From positions 1,425,143-1,489,142 of the forward strand of contig VYZI01000074.1 of assembly GCA_013397695.1 (NCBI GenBank): 64,000 bases of DNA. Direction: 5' to 3'. The position numbers and the translations under genes were made by a program. The DNA is from Centropus unirufus (lineage: Eukaryota > Chordata > Aves > Cuculiformes > Centropidae). The notes beneath the pieces are model-generated. The model was not told the DNA's origin, did no database searches, and saw only the letters and a program-made list of their open reading frames with translations. Shown here one piece after another: positions 1 through 10,991 of the stretch (position 1 is its first letter; each line of letters starts with the position of its first letter).

Positions 1-464
1 AGCAAAGATAATTCTTCTGGGGAAAAACTTAGCCTTATTTGAACTGCAACACATGCGTTTTTCTTCATTAAGTTCGTTCATCTTTTTCTTTGGTCTTTCT
101 TGTCTTTATTCAGTCCTTAAGTACTGCCTTATGGGTCACCCACCCCATTTCTGTAGCAACAATAGAAGTTTTACCTGGGTGACCAGCAAGCCCCTATCTG
201 CCACAATAAGGAGATGGAGTAGTGGAAGCCTCATTTAGCCCTGAGATCATACCCAGTGCCTACATAATTATGCAGGATCTTGGGCAAGAGCAACTGTTGC
301 CCGGCGTGATATTTCAAATATAATGAATATTTTTGCAATTAACTGTTTGAAAGGGTTTTTTTTTTAAATTCTTAGCCCTAATGAATCCTGTATTTATTAA
401 GGCATAACACGAATAAAATGTGTGAGTTAAACATGCAGAGTAACTTTCAATTTTTATTTGACAG
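1..464 (+). other. RNGTT: RNGTT intron, 3' end
   Basis: This is the end of the intron preceding the first exon in the window. It closes with a pyrimidine-rich stretch and a CAG acceptor at 462-464. The tract also has T-runs at about 355-364. An open frame at 53-238 resembles nothing I know and lacks any coding support. I see no other feature. Confidence 0.85.
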
Positions 465-717
465 TATTGAGGCTGCTGTGGCTACTTTTGCTCAGGCTAG
501 ACCCCCGGGTATTTATAAAGGGGATTATTTGAAGGAGTTATTTCGTCGTTATGGAGATGAAGATGATGCGCCGTCACCACCTGAGCTACCAGAATGGTGC
601 TTTGATGATGATGATGAAGAGGAGGATGAAGATAATGGTAAAGCAGGAGGCCAGGAGTCGGAACCTGGATCATCAAGCGCTTCCTTTGGCAAAAGGAGAA
701 GAGAACGTCTAAAACTG
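465..717 (+). CDS. RNGTT: RNGTT coding exon: end of triphosphatase domain, acidic linker, basic patch
   Basis: The exon starts with the last base of a serine codon (phase 2) after a CAG acceptor and ends on a complete leucine codon before the donor at 718-719. It encodes 84 full codons. The first ~30 residues (IEAAVATFAQARPPGIYKGD and on to the RRYG) are the C-terminal helices of the cysteine-phosphatase-type RNA triphosphatase domain. The catalytic HCxxGxNRTG loop lies in an upstream exon outside the window. Then come a proline-rich stretch, the WCF motif, a run of about ten Asp/Glu residues, a Gly/Ser-rich segment (SEPGSSSASF), and a basic patch (GKRRRERLK) that could act as a nuclear localisation signal. 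The guanylyltransferase domain begins just after. The linker is about four residues longer than the human one as I recall it. Reading on past the donor gives only four codons before TAA at 727-729, so the open frame to 729 is not all exon. Confidence 0.96.
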
Positions 718-981
718 GTATTTTTTTAATTAAGAACTTCACTTTCTGATTGCTAAACTTAATTTGATAAACTCATGATCACTGGTTGCTCTGAGTGTCA
801 GTGCTCTTGTACTGGTAGCGTTGTCTGTAACCATTAAGCCCAGTAGACGCATTGCAAACTCATCTCCTAAATGAATGTTGAACCTTTAACGTTCAACCCC
901 TCAACTATGCCAGATGTAACAGTGACAAGAGTGACAAAGCTTTTTCTAACATAACATTTTATTCTTTTTTACGCTTGAGAT

Positions 982-987
982 AATAAA
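982..987 (+). promoter_or_regulatory. Candidate intronic polyadenylation signal
   Basis: A canonical AATAAA lies 265 bases after the weak donor of the first exon in the window. A T-rich stretch follows at about 991-1016. If this intron were retained, cleavage here would give a short transcript that ends soon after the in-frame stop at 727-729. AATAAA is frequent by chance in DNA this AT-rich (others occur in the same intron near 6454, 6477 and 8340), so the call is tentative and no transcript evidence can be seen. Confidence 0.2.
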
Positions 988-1392
988 GTGCTTTTTCATT
1001 TTTCACTCTGTCTTTAGAGGTCAAATATTATGAGGCAGGTGGGTAAACAGGTTTTATTTGCTTTTGTAGCCATGTGGATGAAATTCAGCATGTTTTTTTT
1101 AATTTAGTGCTCATCTTTGTGAATGCTCTTTTGAAAATTTTGAAAGATGGAGAATTGGATAAGCAAAACGCAAGATGTGAAGAACCCCAAGGGAGCTGTG
1201 AAATTGTATTTTGCTCAAAGCTGTTTAACCTGTGTCATCATAAGAAATATGGCTGTTCACTTGCTCTGATTATTTTGACATAATCTGCCTAATTCTGATG
1301 AAATCAGTTATTGTAGTTACTATAGTATGGAACCAATACTCAAGTGCAAAGAATGTAGTAGTTTTTTCTGAAAAGTGCTGGCTCCTCATTAG

Positions 1393-1738
1393 AGAAGTGG
1401 AGGCTGAGGGGAGCCCTTCTCACTGCCTACAGCTGCCTGAAAGGAGGGTGTGGAGGGTGCTGGTCTCTTCTCCCAAGTGACAGGGAATAGGACAAGAGGG
1501 AATGGCCTCAAGCTGCATCGGGGCAGGTTCTGATGGGACATGAAGAAAAAATTTTTCACCGTAAAGGTCACCGGGCACTGGAACAGCTGCCAGGGAGATG
1601 GTGGAGTCCCCGTCATTGGGGGTTTTTAAAAGCTAGGGAGATGAGGTGCTCAGGGATCTGGTTTAGTGGTGGACAGGTACGGTTGGAGCGATGATCTCAA
1701 AGGTCTTTTCCAACCTGGTGATTCTATGATTCCTTGAT
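1393..1738 (+). mobile_element. CR1 LINE, 5'-truncated
   Basis: This is the 3' end of a CR1 retrotransposon in the sense orientation of RNGTT. Recognisable landmarks are the gctgaggggag start, the ctggtctcttctcccaagtg block, the aggacaagagggaatggcctcaa-like block, the ttccaacctggtgattctatg end and a decayed octamer tail. It is the same CR1 type as the copies at about 53815-54266 and 63680-64000. CR1 elements are non-LTR retrotransposons that truncate at the 5' end on insertion and leave no clear target duplication. No intact open frame remains. Confidence 0.88.
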
Positions 1739-3867
1739 TCAGTTCTCTTCAGGTTCCTCACTTAGTTTCATTTGTGGGTAAAGTAGGGGAGAACATTGCT
1801 GGAAACCAGATTCAGTTTGCATAATACTGAATTTCTATTCTTGTGTGCTGAGGTGTGTTTGTTTGCAAACACTTGGAAATGCTCATCTGAAATATGCTGT
1901 GAAAATGCATTTTGTTGTTACTGCAGCTGTTCAATATGGTTTACAGATGGAGTATGGAAGAAATTAGCCTGAAGGGAATACAAAATCTCATCCAAAGAAG
2001 CAGAATGAACTCTGAAAACTTCTAAATAATCGATCCACTGAAATAATTCCAGTTGATACTATTTTTATATTATTTATTATATATTTTCATAAGAAGTTGT
2101 CTACGATATAAAAATCCATAGTAGAAATATATTCAGGAATATGACCACTACCTCCATGAACCTTGCCGCAAAATGTTGATGTCTGAAGAGGCATTTTTTT
2201 CACGAGAATCTCAAACCTGTTTTCTTTGACTTGCCTTTTGATGCATGAGCAAATGAGGTGTGGTGGAGAGGTCCATCAACGGCCTCTTTTCAATAAGTAT
2301 AAAACTAAACTGTTCTGTTTAACTGGAATCAGGATACTGGCTTCCCAGTCTTTATCTGCCACCGTACTTTTTTTGAAAGCTGGAAGCTGAATTGCACAAA
2401 TAAGCTTATTAATAACTACATTTAAATTATGAGTTGGATAATTGATGTTGGAGACAGTCATCTAATTAATGAGCATATTTGTGTAATTCAGTTTTGCAGC
2501 TCTAGGGAAACAGGCTTTGACACGAAGAAGGGGAATGTGGGAATTCTTTACCATGGTTGTTGGCTGGCGGATTGAAGTGCTTCTTAACTGAGTAGACGTA
2601 TACAATCCATTTGTGATTCCCTGTAAATATGCAACCTACAGGGGCAAGGATTATCAGGTAGATATTTCTTGCTCAGATGTTCATGTTTTGCTATCTAAAA
2701 GGCTAAATTTTCAGCATTACAGCCGATTTCCTGCAACAGATGTTTCTGGTGTTCTAATTTGATTCTTCCTCTAAACACCTTGGGGTAGGCAGTGCCAGAC
2801 TAGAGGTGGCTGGTGTGATAGTGATGTTCTGAAGTGTTTTGATGTTGGCCCACGTCTTTGCTGGGATAGAAGAAAATGAATAGATAGCATCTCTAGGATA
2901 GATAAGAATATCTGGGGTAGAATCTATAATTCTACGAAAAGCTATGGAGAAGAGGAAACACCTCACAGGCATCTCTCTAGGATAAGGAATGGTCAGAAGC
3001 AATTGCTCAGGTAGCCTGAAAAGTGAGGTCAGCACGCAGTGCATTGAGGAACCCTCTCCCAGATGTGGGATACTGCAGTATCTTTGACTAAAATGCCCAT
3101 ATTTTGATGTCAAAAAAGTCTTGACAGCCTTTCTTTTTGACCCTACGGGAACTGTGGGAGCAGTTGGAACATGATGCCGTAACAGTGTCCTTTGTCATTG
3201 CAGGAATGTAGTTGGGAGGTAACAGCAAATCTGTTTGCTGTAGTCTCAGATGCTACATGGAAAGCCCAAATGCATTTTGACATCGCCAGTACGTGCTGTG
3301 ATTGTATCATGGAAGGCACTTTATTAGCTGCCACTTAAAATCTCACTTCACGGGAAAAAAGTCTTCAGGAAAGAAAAATACTCGATTTTACAAATAGGAC
3401 AAAAAGTTATAATTCTGAGCCAGAACCTTCAAACTTTTCGTGGGTCAACCGGATCTTTGGCTGTTTATTAAGGAGTGCCATCTGTTCCAGGGCGATGTGA
3501 GCTGCGTATTTCACAGGCAGTGCAGGGTGTAATACGTGGTGCTTCTAAAATGGGTGGTTTTATCTCAAACAGTCGGGAAGAGGTGGTAGCTGTTAATGAA
3601 TTTCTTCATGATTTTGAGGGCAGGTTTCTTGTGGTCATCTGTGAGTAAGAGGGAAGCCACAGAAACTCATGGAGATGACATAGCAAGGATATTTATTGTT
3701 TAACTCTCAAAGTACTTTGATTCTAAATATTAATGACTTGTTTTTTCCTTATCTAACCTGCTTTATTTTCCCAAAGGTTAACCCCTATACTGATTGTTCT
3801 GCCCATGAGCAGAATGGATATAGGAAAAAGGCTATTTTCTGATTTTGCAGCAGCATTTTTTGTACTT

Positions 3868-4600
3868 GAATAGAATCACAGAATCACTGAATGGTTTGGG
3901 TTGGAAGGGACCTCAAAGCTTATCCAGTTCCAATCCCTCCCTTCTACAGGCAGGGACACCTCCCGCCAGCCCAGGCTGCCCAAGGCCCCATCCAACCTGG
4001 TCTTGAACACCTCCAGGGAGGAGGCAGCCACAGCTTCCCTGGGCAACCTGGGCCAGTTCCTCACCACCCTCAGTGTGAAGAATTTCTTCCTAATGTCTAA
4101 TCTAAATCTTCCCCTCTCCAATTTAAAGCCATACTCTCTTGTCCTATCACTCCATGCCCTTGTAAAAAGTCCCTCTCCAGCTTTCCTGTAGCCCCTTCGG
4201 GTACTGGAAGGTGCTCTAAGGTCTCTTTGGTGCCTTCTCTTCTCCAGGCTGAACAGCCCCAACTCTCTCAGCCTGTCCTCATAGCAGAGCTGTTCCAGCC
4301 CTCTGACCATCTTTATAACCTCTTCTGGACCCGTTCCGACAGCTCCATATCCTTTTTATGTTGTGGATTCCAGAACTGGACCCAGGACTCCAGGTGGAGT
4401 CTCACAAGAGAGGAGCAGAGGGGCAGAATCCCCTCCCTCTCCCTGCTGGCCGCGCTGCTCTTGCTGCAGCCCAGGGCCCCGCTGCCCTCTGGGCTGTGAG
4501 CACACATCGCTGCCTCATGTCGAGCTTCTCATCCCTGAGCACCCCAAGCCCTTCTCCCCAGGGCTGCTCTCAGTCACATCATCCCCTAGCCTGTATTGAA
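3868..4600 (-). mobile_element. CR1 LINE, 5'-truncated, antisense to RNGTT
   Basis: Reading on the minus strand, the element ends at about 3868 with the reverse complement of the attctgtgattct tail and the ttggaactggataagc block. It reaches back to about 4600, where the sequence resembles the CR1 segment around the 'gagcagccctggggagaag' region. The minus strand keeps an open stretch at 3876-4310 with the conserved RGLEQLCYEDRLRELGLFSL-type segment and the DIRKKFFTLRVV-type segment, both from the C-terminal end of CR1 ORF2. The several plus-strand open frames in 3891-4651 are shadows of the element. The boundary near 4600 is approximate. Confidence 0.93.
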
Positions 4601-5486
4601 ACCATGGAATGCTGGTGGAATTCCTTCCAGGCTTCTAGTTTTCCACATTAAATGCCACTTCACTTTTTCCCTGTAGTCTGTATTTTTAACACTTCTGACC
4701 ATTCTTGTCATTCTTTGTATTCTGCTGCGTTGAGTCATGTTTTTCCAAGGCTGTGGTGGCCATGATTGACCACAAGCCTCAGCTGAAGTCATCCTAGTGC
4801 TTAACAGGGAGGAATTAATTTTGGATGTCTTAAGGTTAATACTTCTGTTTATATGTCTGAATATAATTGTCTTTTACAAGGCAGAACAATACTAATTCAG
4901 CTTTTGATGTCTTGCTGCCTCTATCTTTTTTTCTCTAATTGGCTACCAGTGTGTGTTTGCATAATTACTCATTCCTCATTAAGTGAAGAACTTTGTTTAT
5001 ACTGAATTGCACAGTGGTTTTTTCCAGCCCATTCTTAATTTTAAGTGTGACACTGAATTCTAAGCTGCCATCACAGTCTGTACCCCTGTAATGAATTCAC
5101 AGGTGTCACAAAGAGTGTGCTGTTAGGAACTTTAGGGAAAATAAATTAATTTTCTCTTGTATCTAAACCTGACACCCCGGATCCTCTTCAGTGTATCCCT
5201 CTGTCTTGTTAGTGGAACACTCACTGCTCTAAGCTTGGTTTTTAAACGGGTTGCTCTTTTGCTCTATAGATGTTGCATCTACCCAGTATTTTCTGAGTTC
5301 CTCTATCAGAACAAGCCAAGCAAATAAAAAAGAATTTAAGACAAAAGCCAGTATCAAAAGATGTGATAGCTCCTGCTTCTCGGAATTCTGTGGAGAATTG
5401 TTGCTCCACCAAAACAGAATGTTTCTTGTGCTCTGGAGGGCAGTCTGCGAGTGTATTGGCACTTGGTCAAGTCTCAGTAGCTGAAG

Positions 5487-5517
5487 GTGGCTATCGCCCA
5501 GGCCTGGTGATAGCCAC
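5487..5517. repeat. Inverted repeat (9-bp perfect stem)
   Basis: The arms gtggctatc (5487-5495) and gatagccac (5509-5517) are perfectly complementary. The 13-base spacer itself contains the 10-base palindrome ccaggcctgg at 5498-5507. The structure could fold into an almost continuous hairpin. I see no C/D, H/ACA or microRNA-length stem around it, so its function, if any, is unknown. Confidence 0.6.
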
Positions 5518-8500
5518 TAGGGTCAAACACGTGTGATCGAGGCTGTTCCCACCCACCCTCTCCTCCAGCTGGTGTTTCGGATCTGAAGCAACACAAGATA
5601 ATACACGGCGCCACTGTTTCTCCAGCTGACGTGATGGGTGGAGGGATGCGGTGGCACGCAAGGGGAGCTCGGTTAGTGCCGATGGTGTGAAGGCTGCACA
5701 GAGTGTGGTTACTCAGAGCGTGTGGTTCCCTGGGGGCTTAGAACCCTTGGCTTAGTTGCACCAAGGACTTGAGGGGCTCCTGGTGATCTGAGTGCTCTGG
5801 CATCTCTGCACTGTCTTCTCCAGCGTCCTGCTGCCACAGGGGGTTGTTGGCTCAACAGCAGTCGAGAAAGCGCGCGGAACTGGTTCAATTCTCACACCTT
5901 ATCCAAAGAAACGGGAAGTGCTGCATTAGCCAAGCATGGGTGCCCAGGTGGCTCCCCTTGGTTTGCAGCAGTGTGCCTTGGTCAGTGAGTGCACTTGTGG
6001 CCCGACCTTATTCTGTGAAAGCCTCTGGTGTGTCTGCAGCTGTGGCACTTTTAGAACTAGGGCCTCTGGTTGAGCCTCTGGAAAACAGAGTGGGTTATAT
6101 TCCTAGGCTGTGGTCATCAAGTGAAACACCCTCTGTGTTTATTGTCTTGACATTGCACAAAGTCCTTTGCATCCTATATCCTCAGCACTTTGTTCCTCAC
6201 TCTCCCCAGTCCTCTACTTCTTTCAGCTTGCCTGTGACAGGGAGGTGCTACAAGGAGCCCAAGGAAGGGAATGGAGAAGCCTGTATGAAAACACAGAAGC
6301 TTGCCTTGCTTGATGAATTATAAACTGTACTTATTTCCTTAATTCTTTCAGGATTTCCCTCACCCTCCACATATCCTATGGATGCAATTATGTACAAGCA
6401 CCTTGCTGCCTGCAAGGGAACAACCTGCTGTGTTTGTTCAGGTGCTTAAAAGCAATAAACAACTAAAAGCTGTTACAATAAACTGACCAACAAAACCGTT
6501 TCACTGGAAACAGAATAGGATGCATAATTCCTGTGTTCTGAAAAGCCAGTGTTTTATACCTTCTAAGCTCTCTTACCATAGGGAGGATGTTCTAAATGGC
6601 TCCAAATTATATCGGGTGTGAAAGCAGCACGCGGATGGCTTTGGTTTGTAGGGAAACTTGGCTGCTCTGTGCTCTCTGACATCACTGGCTCCACACCCGG
6701 TTGTGGATGTGCATAACCATCGGACAACCCGCAAGAGGCACTTTGGAATGGCAGGCACTGGTTTCTCATCTATGCCTTTTTCTTTCCTGGGAAACTTGCT
6801 TTCAGCTCAGCAGCCCCTCCTGCCGCACGTTGCCATTGCCCTGAGAAGCAGGGCACAGCTTCCTTTATTTCATGGTGCTCTTAAGCACTTACTCAGGATT
6901 AGGACAGCGCGCTGGCCGGGCTTGTGTGGGTCTCTGCCTCCCTTGCCCTGTCACGCGCTGGTGGCCCCAGAAATAAGTGTCATTCCAAAACAGCTTACAG
7001 CGGAATGCCAGGTAATGAAGGCTAGGAGCTGGGGTGTTCCTTTAGGATGTACTGTTCTCAGGGTACAATTTGGGGATGAGGCTGAGCCAATCTTAACTCA
7101 ATGCTGGCTGTACTGAAACCCGGGCTCCTGCTTGTGTTCCTTCTGCTTCCCCTGTGCTGGCACTAGGGCTGACTCATCCTGTGGGGAGCTAGATTTGGGA
7201 CCAATTTGGCAGAAAATCATGAATTTATGATGTTATTTTTTTGCCAGCTGAGTTGCTAGACTTGCTCAAGGGTAGAGCGGATGAATGCCACGGTGTGTGG
7301 AAGAGAAAGGAGCAAAAAAACAAGGCTCCTTTAATCCATTGTATATGGCTAGATTGGTTAAGTCAGGTTTCAAGCATTTTAGAGAAGTGATAGGAAATCC
7401 TTGTATCGTTTGCAGGATTCATACCCCAACAGGTGGAACTTCATGCTTTGATCTTCTGAGTGGCTGCACTGAGAATTTGTTTGAGATGCTGTTGAAATAA
7501 GTCTGGTGGACTTGGGTTCTCTGCAGAAATCTTTAATCATGTAGCTTAGCAGACTCGATGGCTTTAATGTGCTCTGTAGTGCAGAATATGTTTTTATTCC
7601 ACTGCTTTTATTCAAACTTTTTCCTGGAATATACAAGTTGCTTTAGAGTTTATTTTCAGCATTCCTTTATTGCTCCATACTTAGGCTTTCTGTGGCATCT
7701 GGACTTCAGTAACCTGGTTTAGATTGAGAATAAAATTATGCAAGTGTATTTTTTTTACACAAATAGGTTGTTACAAAGCAGCTGTTTAATGTTTTCCCTT
7801 TTGTTAAGAAAGCTGTCCTAGATCAACTGAGAACCCCCTCAGTTTGCTGCTGCATAAGTACCTTTGTTTTTTTGTTTGTTTTCCCTACAGCATAAGTTTA
7901 AGTTTTGAGACACACAAAACTGGACCACCCCGGTGGAGGACAAATCCCTGTAATTGAATTTTTTTTTCACTGAAATTACTATCTAGGCTTGATAAAATTA
8001 ATGTTTAATTGATAACATGCATCTTGGATATTTGGAGGCAGAAAAGTAGAACGTGATGCCACAGGTTAATGTTGTCCTTGATTTCCAGCTCACTTGTTTT
8101 GAGGCCGTGCTGGAAAGTGGTGTCACAGAGGCTTCTGCCAGGAAGAGTTTTGGGACCTTTAATGTACAGTGACTTGCTCCAGGCGTACAGCACTCGGATT
8201 CTCATCCACAATAAATGCCTTCCTCTACCTTATTACAGTATAATAGTTTGTGTACCAAGGATAATTAATTTGTTCCCTGCAAATCCCACATGTGACAAAT
8301 CTACTACTTACTACTTGATACTACTGCACTTTCTTTTTGAATAAAAGCATTTCAGTTACAAATGAGAAATAATGAGTCAGGCCGATGCTGTAGCTTGACG
8401 TGGGAACTTTCTTGTGACTACCAACTAAGCAGGGCTTATCCCTTACCATTTACCTGCTTTTACATGTGGGAGATATTTTAATTATTATTTTACTCCCGCC

Positions 8501-8711
8501 CCCCGTATTTCAGTTCCTGGGTTCATAATACGGCTTCGCAGTGAGCTTAGTGGCAAACTTGGCTGATGTGTCTTGGTGCCTGGGGATAAATCTTTAAGGA
8601 ATGTTTAAGCTAATATTGCCCATGAGGGTAAAATTGTAAAAACAGTCTTAATCTTGTATTAATATGTTCTGGTTCTATGAAGGCTTAAAAACTATTTTTC
8701 TTTCTATTTAG

Positions 8712-8821
8712 GGTGCAATTTTCTTGGAAGGAATAACAGTTAAATACGTGACCCAGGTGACAACGCAACCAAAGTTAGGTGGAATACAGCAAAAATGTCA
8801 GCAGTTCTGTGGATGGGAAGG
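8712..8821 (+). CDS. RNGTT: RNGTT coding exon: start of the guanylyltransferase domain
   Basis: The exon begins in phase 0 after a TTTAG acceptor with GAIFLEGITVKYVTQVTTQP and ends within a glycine codon (two bases, GG) after CGWE, before the donor GTATGA at 8822. It encodes 36 codons plus two bases. In the vertebrate enzyme this is the N-terminal edge of the guanylyltransferase (nucleotidyltransferase) fold, just before the strand that carries the active lysine. The match to the mammalian protein is near-continuous (for example QVTTQPKLG and FCGWEG). The frame continues exactly into the exon at 9648, where the first base completes the glycine codon GGG. Confidence 0.97.
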
Positions 8822-9647
8822 GTATGAGAACATTTCAAACCCGTTTATTTGTACTGTTTAGAAATAAGTGTTTCACTTCTAGTTTTGAAGAAGAAAAGAG
8901 ATCCTTGTAAACAAGAAAAAAGGTGACTTCTGGTGGATATTTTTTAAAAAAAGAAAAGCAAGCCTCAAAAAACCCACTCAAAGGTGAAGTAGTTGAGGAT
9001 CTTGCGTTGTACTGTGGAATGGAATGATCAGCTGTTAATATTAAGCAGCCACGTTCTAGAACTTCTTTCCCATTGAGATAATAAAATGTTTTCAGGTAAA
9101 TTGTTGCCGTGTAAATTCCAGACATAGTCCAGTCCAGGTATTTGTGTAAAATCTAGTGCTTGCTCAAGCACTAAACCTGTTTCTAGAACTGCTATTACAC
9201 TTCAGTTTTGCAATATGATACTCGTTTTTATAGCCAGCTCGGATTTGTGTCCAGTGTTGGTGAGAATGTTGATTTTTGTCAGATTCTGAAGCCCTTTCCA
9301 AAGGATCCAGGGAGTTGCTCACAGCGCTTTCTGACTTGCTGAGGCTTCTAATTCTTCTAGTGCTTTTAATTTTGAATTAAAATATCTCTTCCTCCAAAGT
9401 TAACACTTGAAAAAGTTAACACATTATTTACTTTCTTGTCACAAATAACCTTGTTGATATCAGACAGATGTTTGATGGCTGCACAAAACACCTGATTGGA
9501 GAAAGGGGTGTAAATCAAACTTAAACTTCCAGCAAGTCTGGTACAAGGTGTGACTTCAGTCTCATGTTAAAAATGCATCACCTTGTGTGGCTGCTTATTG
9601 CAGAACATTAATAAACATGGTGGGTTTGTTTGTTTTTTTTTTTAAAG
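8822..9647 (+). other. RNGTT: RNGTT intron of 826 bases
   Basis: This is the shortest intron in the window. It ends in a T-run (about 9632-9643) and AAAG. Minus-strand open frames here (8835-9125) have no coding support. I see no repeat or RNA gene in it. Confidence 0.95.
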
Positions 9648-9749
9648 GTCTGGATTCCCTGGAGCACAGCCTGTTTCCATGGATAAGCAGAATATTAAGT
9701 TTTTGGAGCAGAAGCCATACAAAGTTAGCTGGAAAGCAGACGGCACTCG
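9648..9749 (+). CDS. RNGTT: RNGTT coding exon carrying guanylyltransferase motif I (active-site lysine)
   Basis: The first base completes a glycine codon, then SGFPGAQPVSMDKQNIKFLE and the following PYKVSWKADGT are read. The exon ends with CG, the first two bases of the arginine codon finished by the exon at 28472. The lysine of KADGTR, codon 9733-9735, corresponds to K294 of the mammalian enzyme. It forms the covalent lysyl-N-GMP intermediate of the capping reaction. The KxDGxR motif is shared by capping enzymes and ATP-dependent DNA ligases. All motif I residues are intact. The donor GTAAGT is a perfect consensus, although the arginine codon of the motif is split across the longest complete intron in the window. 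Confidence 0.98.
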
Positions 9750-10894
9750 GTAAGTTCAGTTTAAATGAAAAAGAAACACCTGGTAAGTTGAGGGAGGTGG
9801 TGTGTGTTTTCTCAGGGCAGTGAATTCACTTGTGCAAAGGACAAACCACATTCTAACTACAAAGCTGACTCTAGAGATTATTTTTTTTGCTGTCTTGATA
9901 CCCAACATGTGCTGAAGTTCGTGGCCAAGTTTCTTTTTAGCAGCTGTTCTGCAGACTCTTAAATATATGGACTTATTCTTCTCCACAACCCTTGCCTGAC
10001 TGTCAGCCAAGACAGACAGTGAGTGATTCTAAGACACTGAGGTCTTAGAATAATCTTAAATAACAGTAAGAGTTTGTTAAGCTAAAGAATTTGTTTATAA
10101 AAGCTAAATTAAAACTTCTAGATGATCTTTCAGAAGCTGCCCAGTATTAAAACTTCATATGATTTTACATTTGTACTGCGATCCTTTGTTCAAGCCTGTG
10201 GTTCTGCTCAGCCAAAGTGTCAATAGTTTCATCTTCCCTCATTAATTCTCTGGTGTTCATTTCAGGGGTGACTTTCTTTTATAACAGACCACAACCTGAT
10301 TGGATTGACATGCTGCACCTACTCAGTGTTGTTATTTCTCGTTTGAAATGCATCCTTCTGTTTAATTTCCCCTGTATTCGCATGTGAGCACTTCCAAGTA
10401 GGAGAAACTCCATACCTCATCAAATATAGAATGGCAAAACACTTTTTCCCTGTGATTTTAACTGATTTTAGGTCGGTCTCAACTGTATGAAACTCAATTG
10501 TCCAGACACATGCATCTGGTATCATCAGGTGTCCTTTCATGCTTTGTCTTGCAAAAAAACGCCATGTCATGCAGGGTCTCTTGCCTCGATGCCCAGCAGC
10601 TTGGATAGTTACAGAAATCACCTACACTGCAATAAACCCCTGAATGTTACCTGCTCCATTACTCTTGTGAAGAGGTACTGGGGCTCTTCTTACAAACAAA
10701 TCTTTTTTGAGTAAAATTCCAAACCTCCAATATCATACTTATTTTCACAGGACTGAAGATTTTTAGTAGGCTGAAACATTTATGAAGTTACAACAATTTC
10801 CTTCAGTTTTTGAACTCATCATCAATGGGGATTGATGTTCTAACCTTCTGTTTTCCTTCAGTATTTCTGGTTTCAAAGCTAAAATCAAGAATCC

Positions 10895-10991
10895 TGTTCT
10901 GGTGGGAGGTGTCCCCAAGCAGGGCAGTTCCAGGTTGGAACTGGATGATCTTTGAGTTCCTTTCAACACAAACCATTCTGTGATTCTATGA
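10895..10991 (+). mobile_element. CR1 LINE, 3' end fragment
   Basis: About 100 bases of the CR1 3' end in the sense orientation: a tggtgggaggtgtcccc-like block, ttggaactggatgatctttg, then a tail with attctgtgattctatga. No coding part of the element is left. Confidence 0.88.

Larger units (their letters stand above)
718..8711 (+). other. RNGTT: RNGTT intron of about 8.0 kb
   Basis: The donor is GTATTT, which departs from the GTRAGT consensus at +4 to +6. The acceptor is a pyrimidine tract with TTTAG at 8707-8711. The intron holds two CR1 copies (about 1393-1738 on + and 3868-4600 on -), an AATAAA at 982-987, a 31-base hairpin at 5487-5517 and a stretch at about 5480-7140 that looks richer in G+C and CpG than its surroundings. 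That stretch contains open frames of 159 codons (5844-6323) and 152 codons (6658-7116) that I do not recognise. The rest (1740-3860, 4610-5480, 7150-8700) is ordinary AT-rich intron with nothing I can name. Confidence 0.93.

Noticed and set aside
3876..4310. 144-codon open frame on -
   Set aside because: It is the decayed C-terminal end of CR1 ORF2, not a host gene.
5844..6323. 159-codon open frame on +
   Set aside because: It resembles no known protein, lies within an intron, and has no evident promoter or splice context. Local G+C content makes stop codons rarer here. It is kept only as part of a low-confidence finding.
6658..7116. 152-codon open frame on +
   Set aside because: Same reasons: no recognisable domain, no coding support, and several overlapping frames on the other strand.
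6450..8345. Further AATAAA words in the first long intron
   Set aside because: They are expected by chance in AT-rich DNA. They do not sit close to an exon read-through stop as the one at 982 does.
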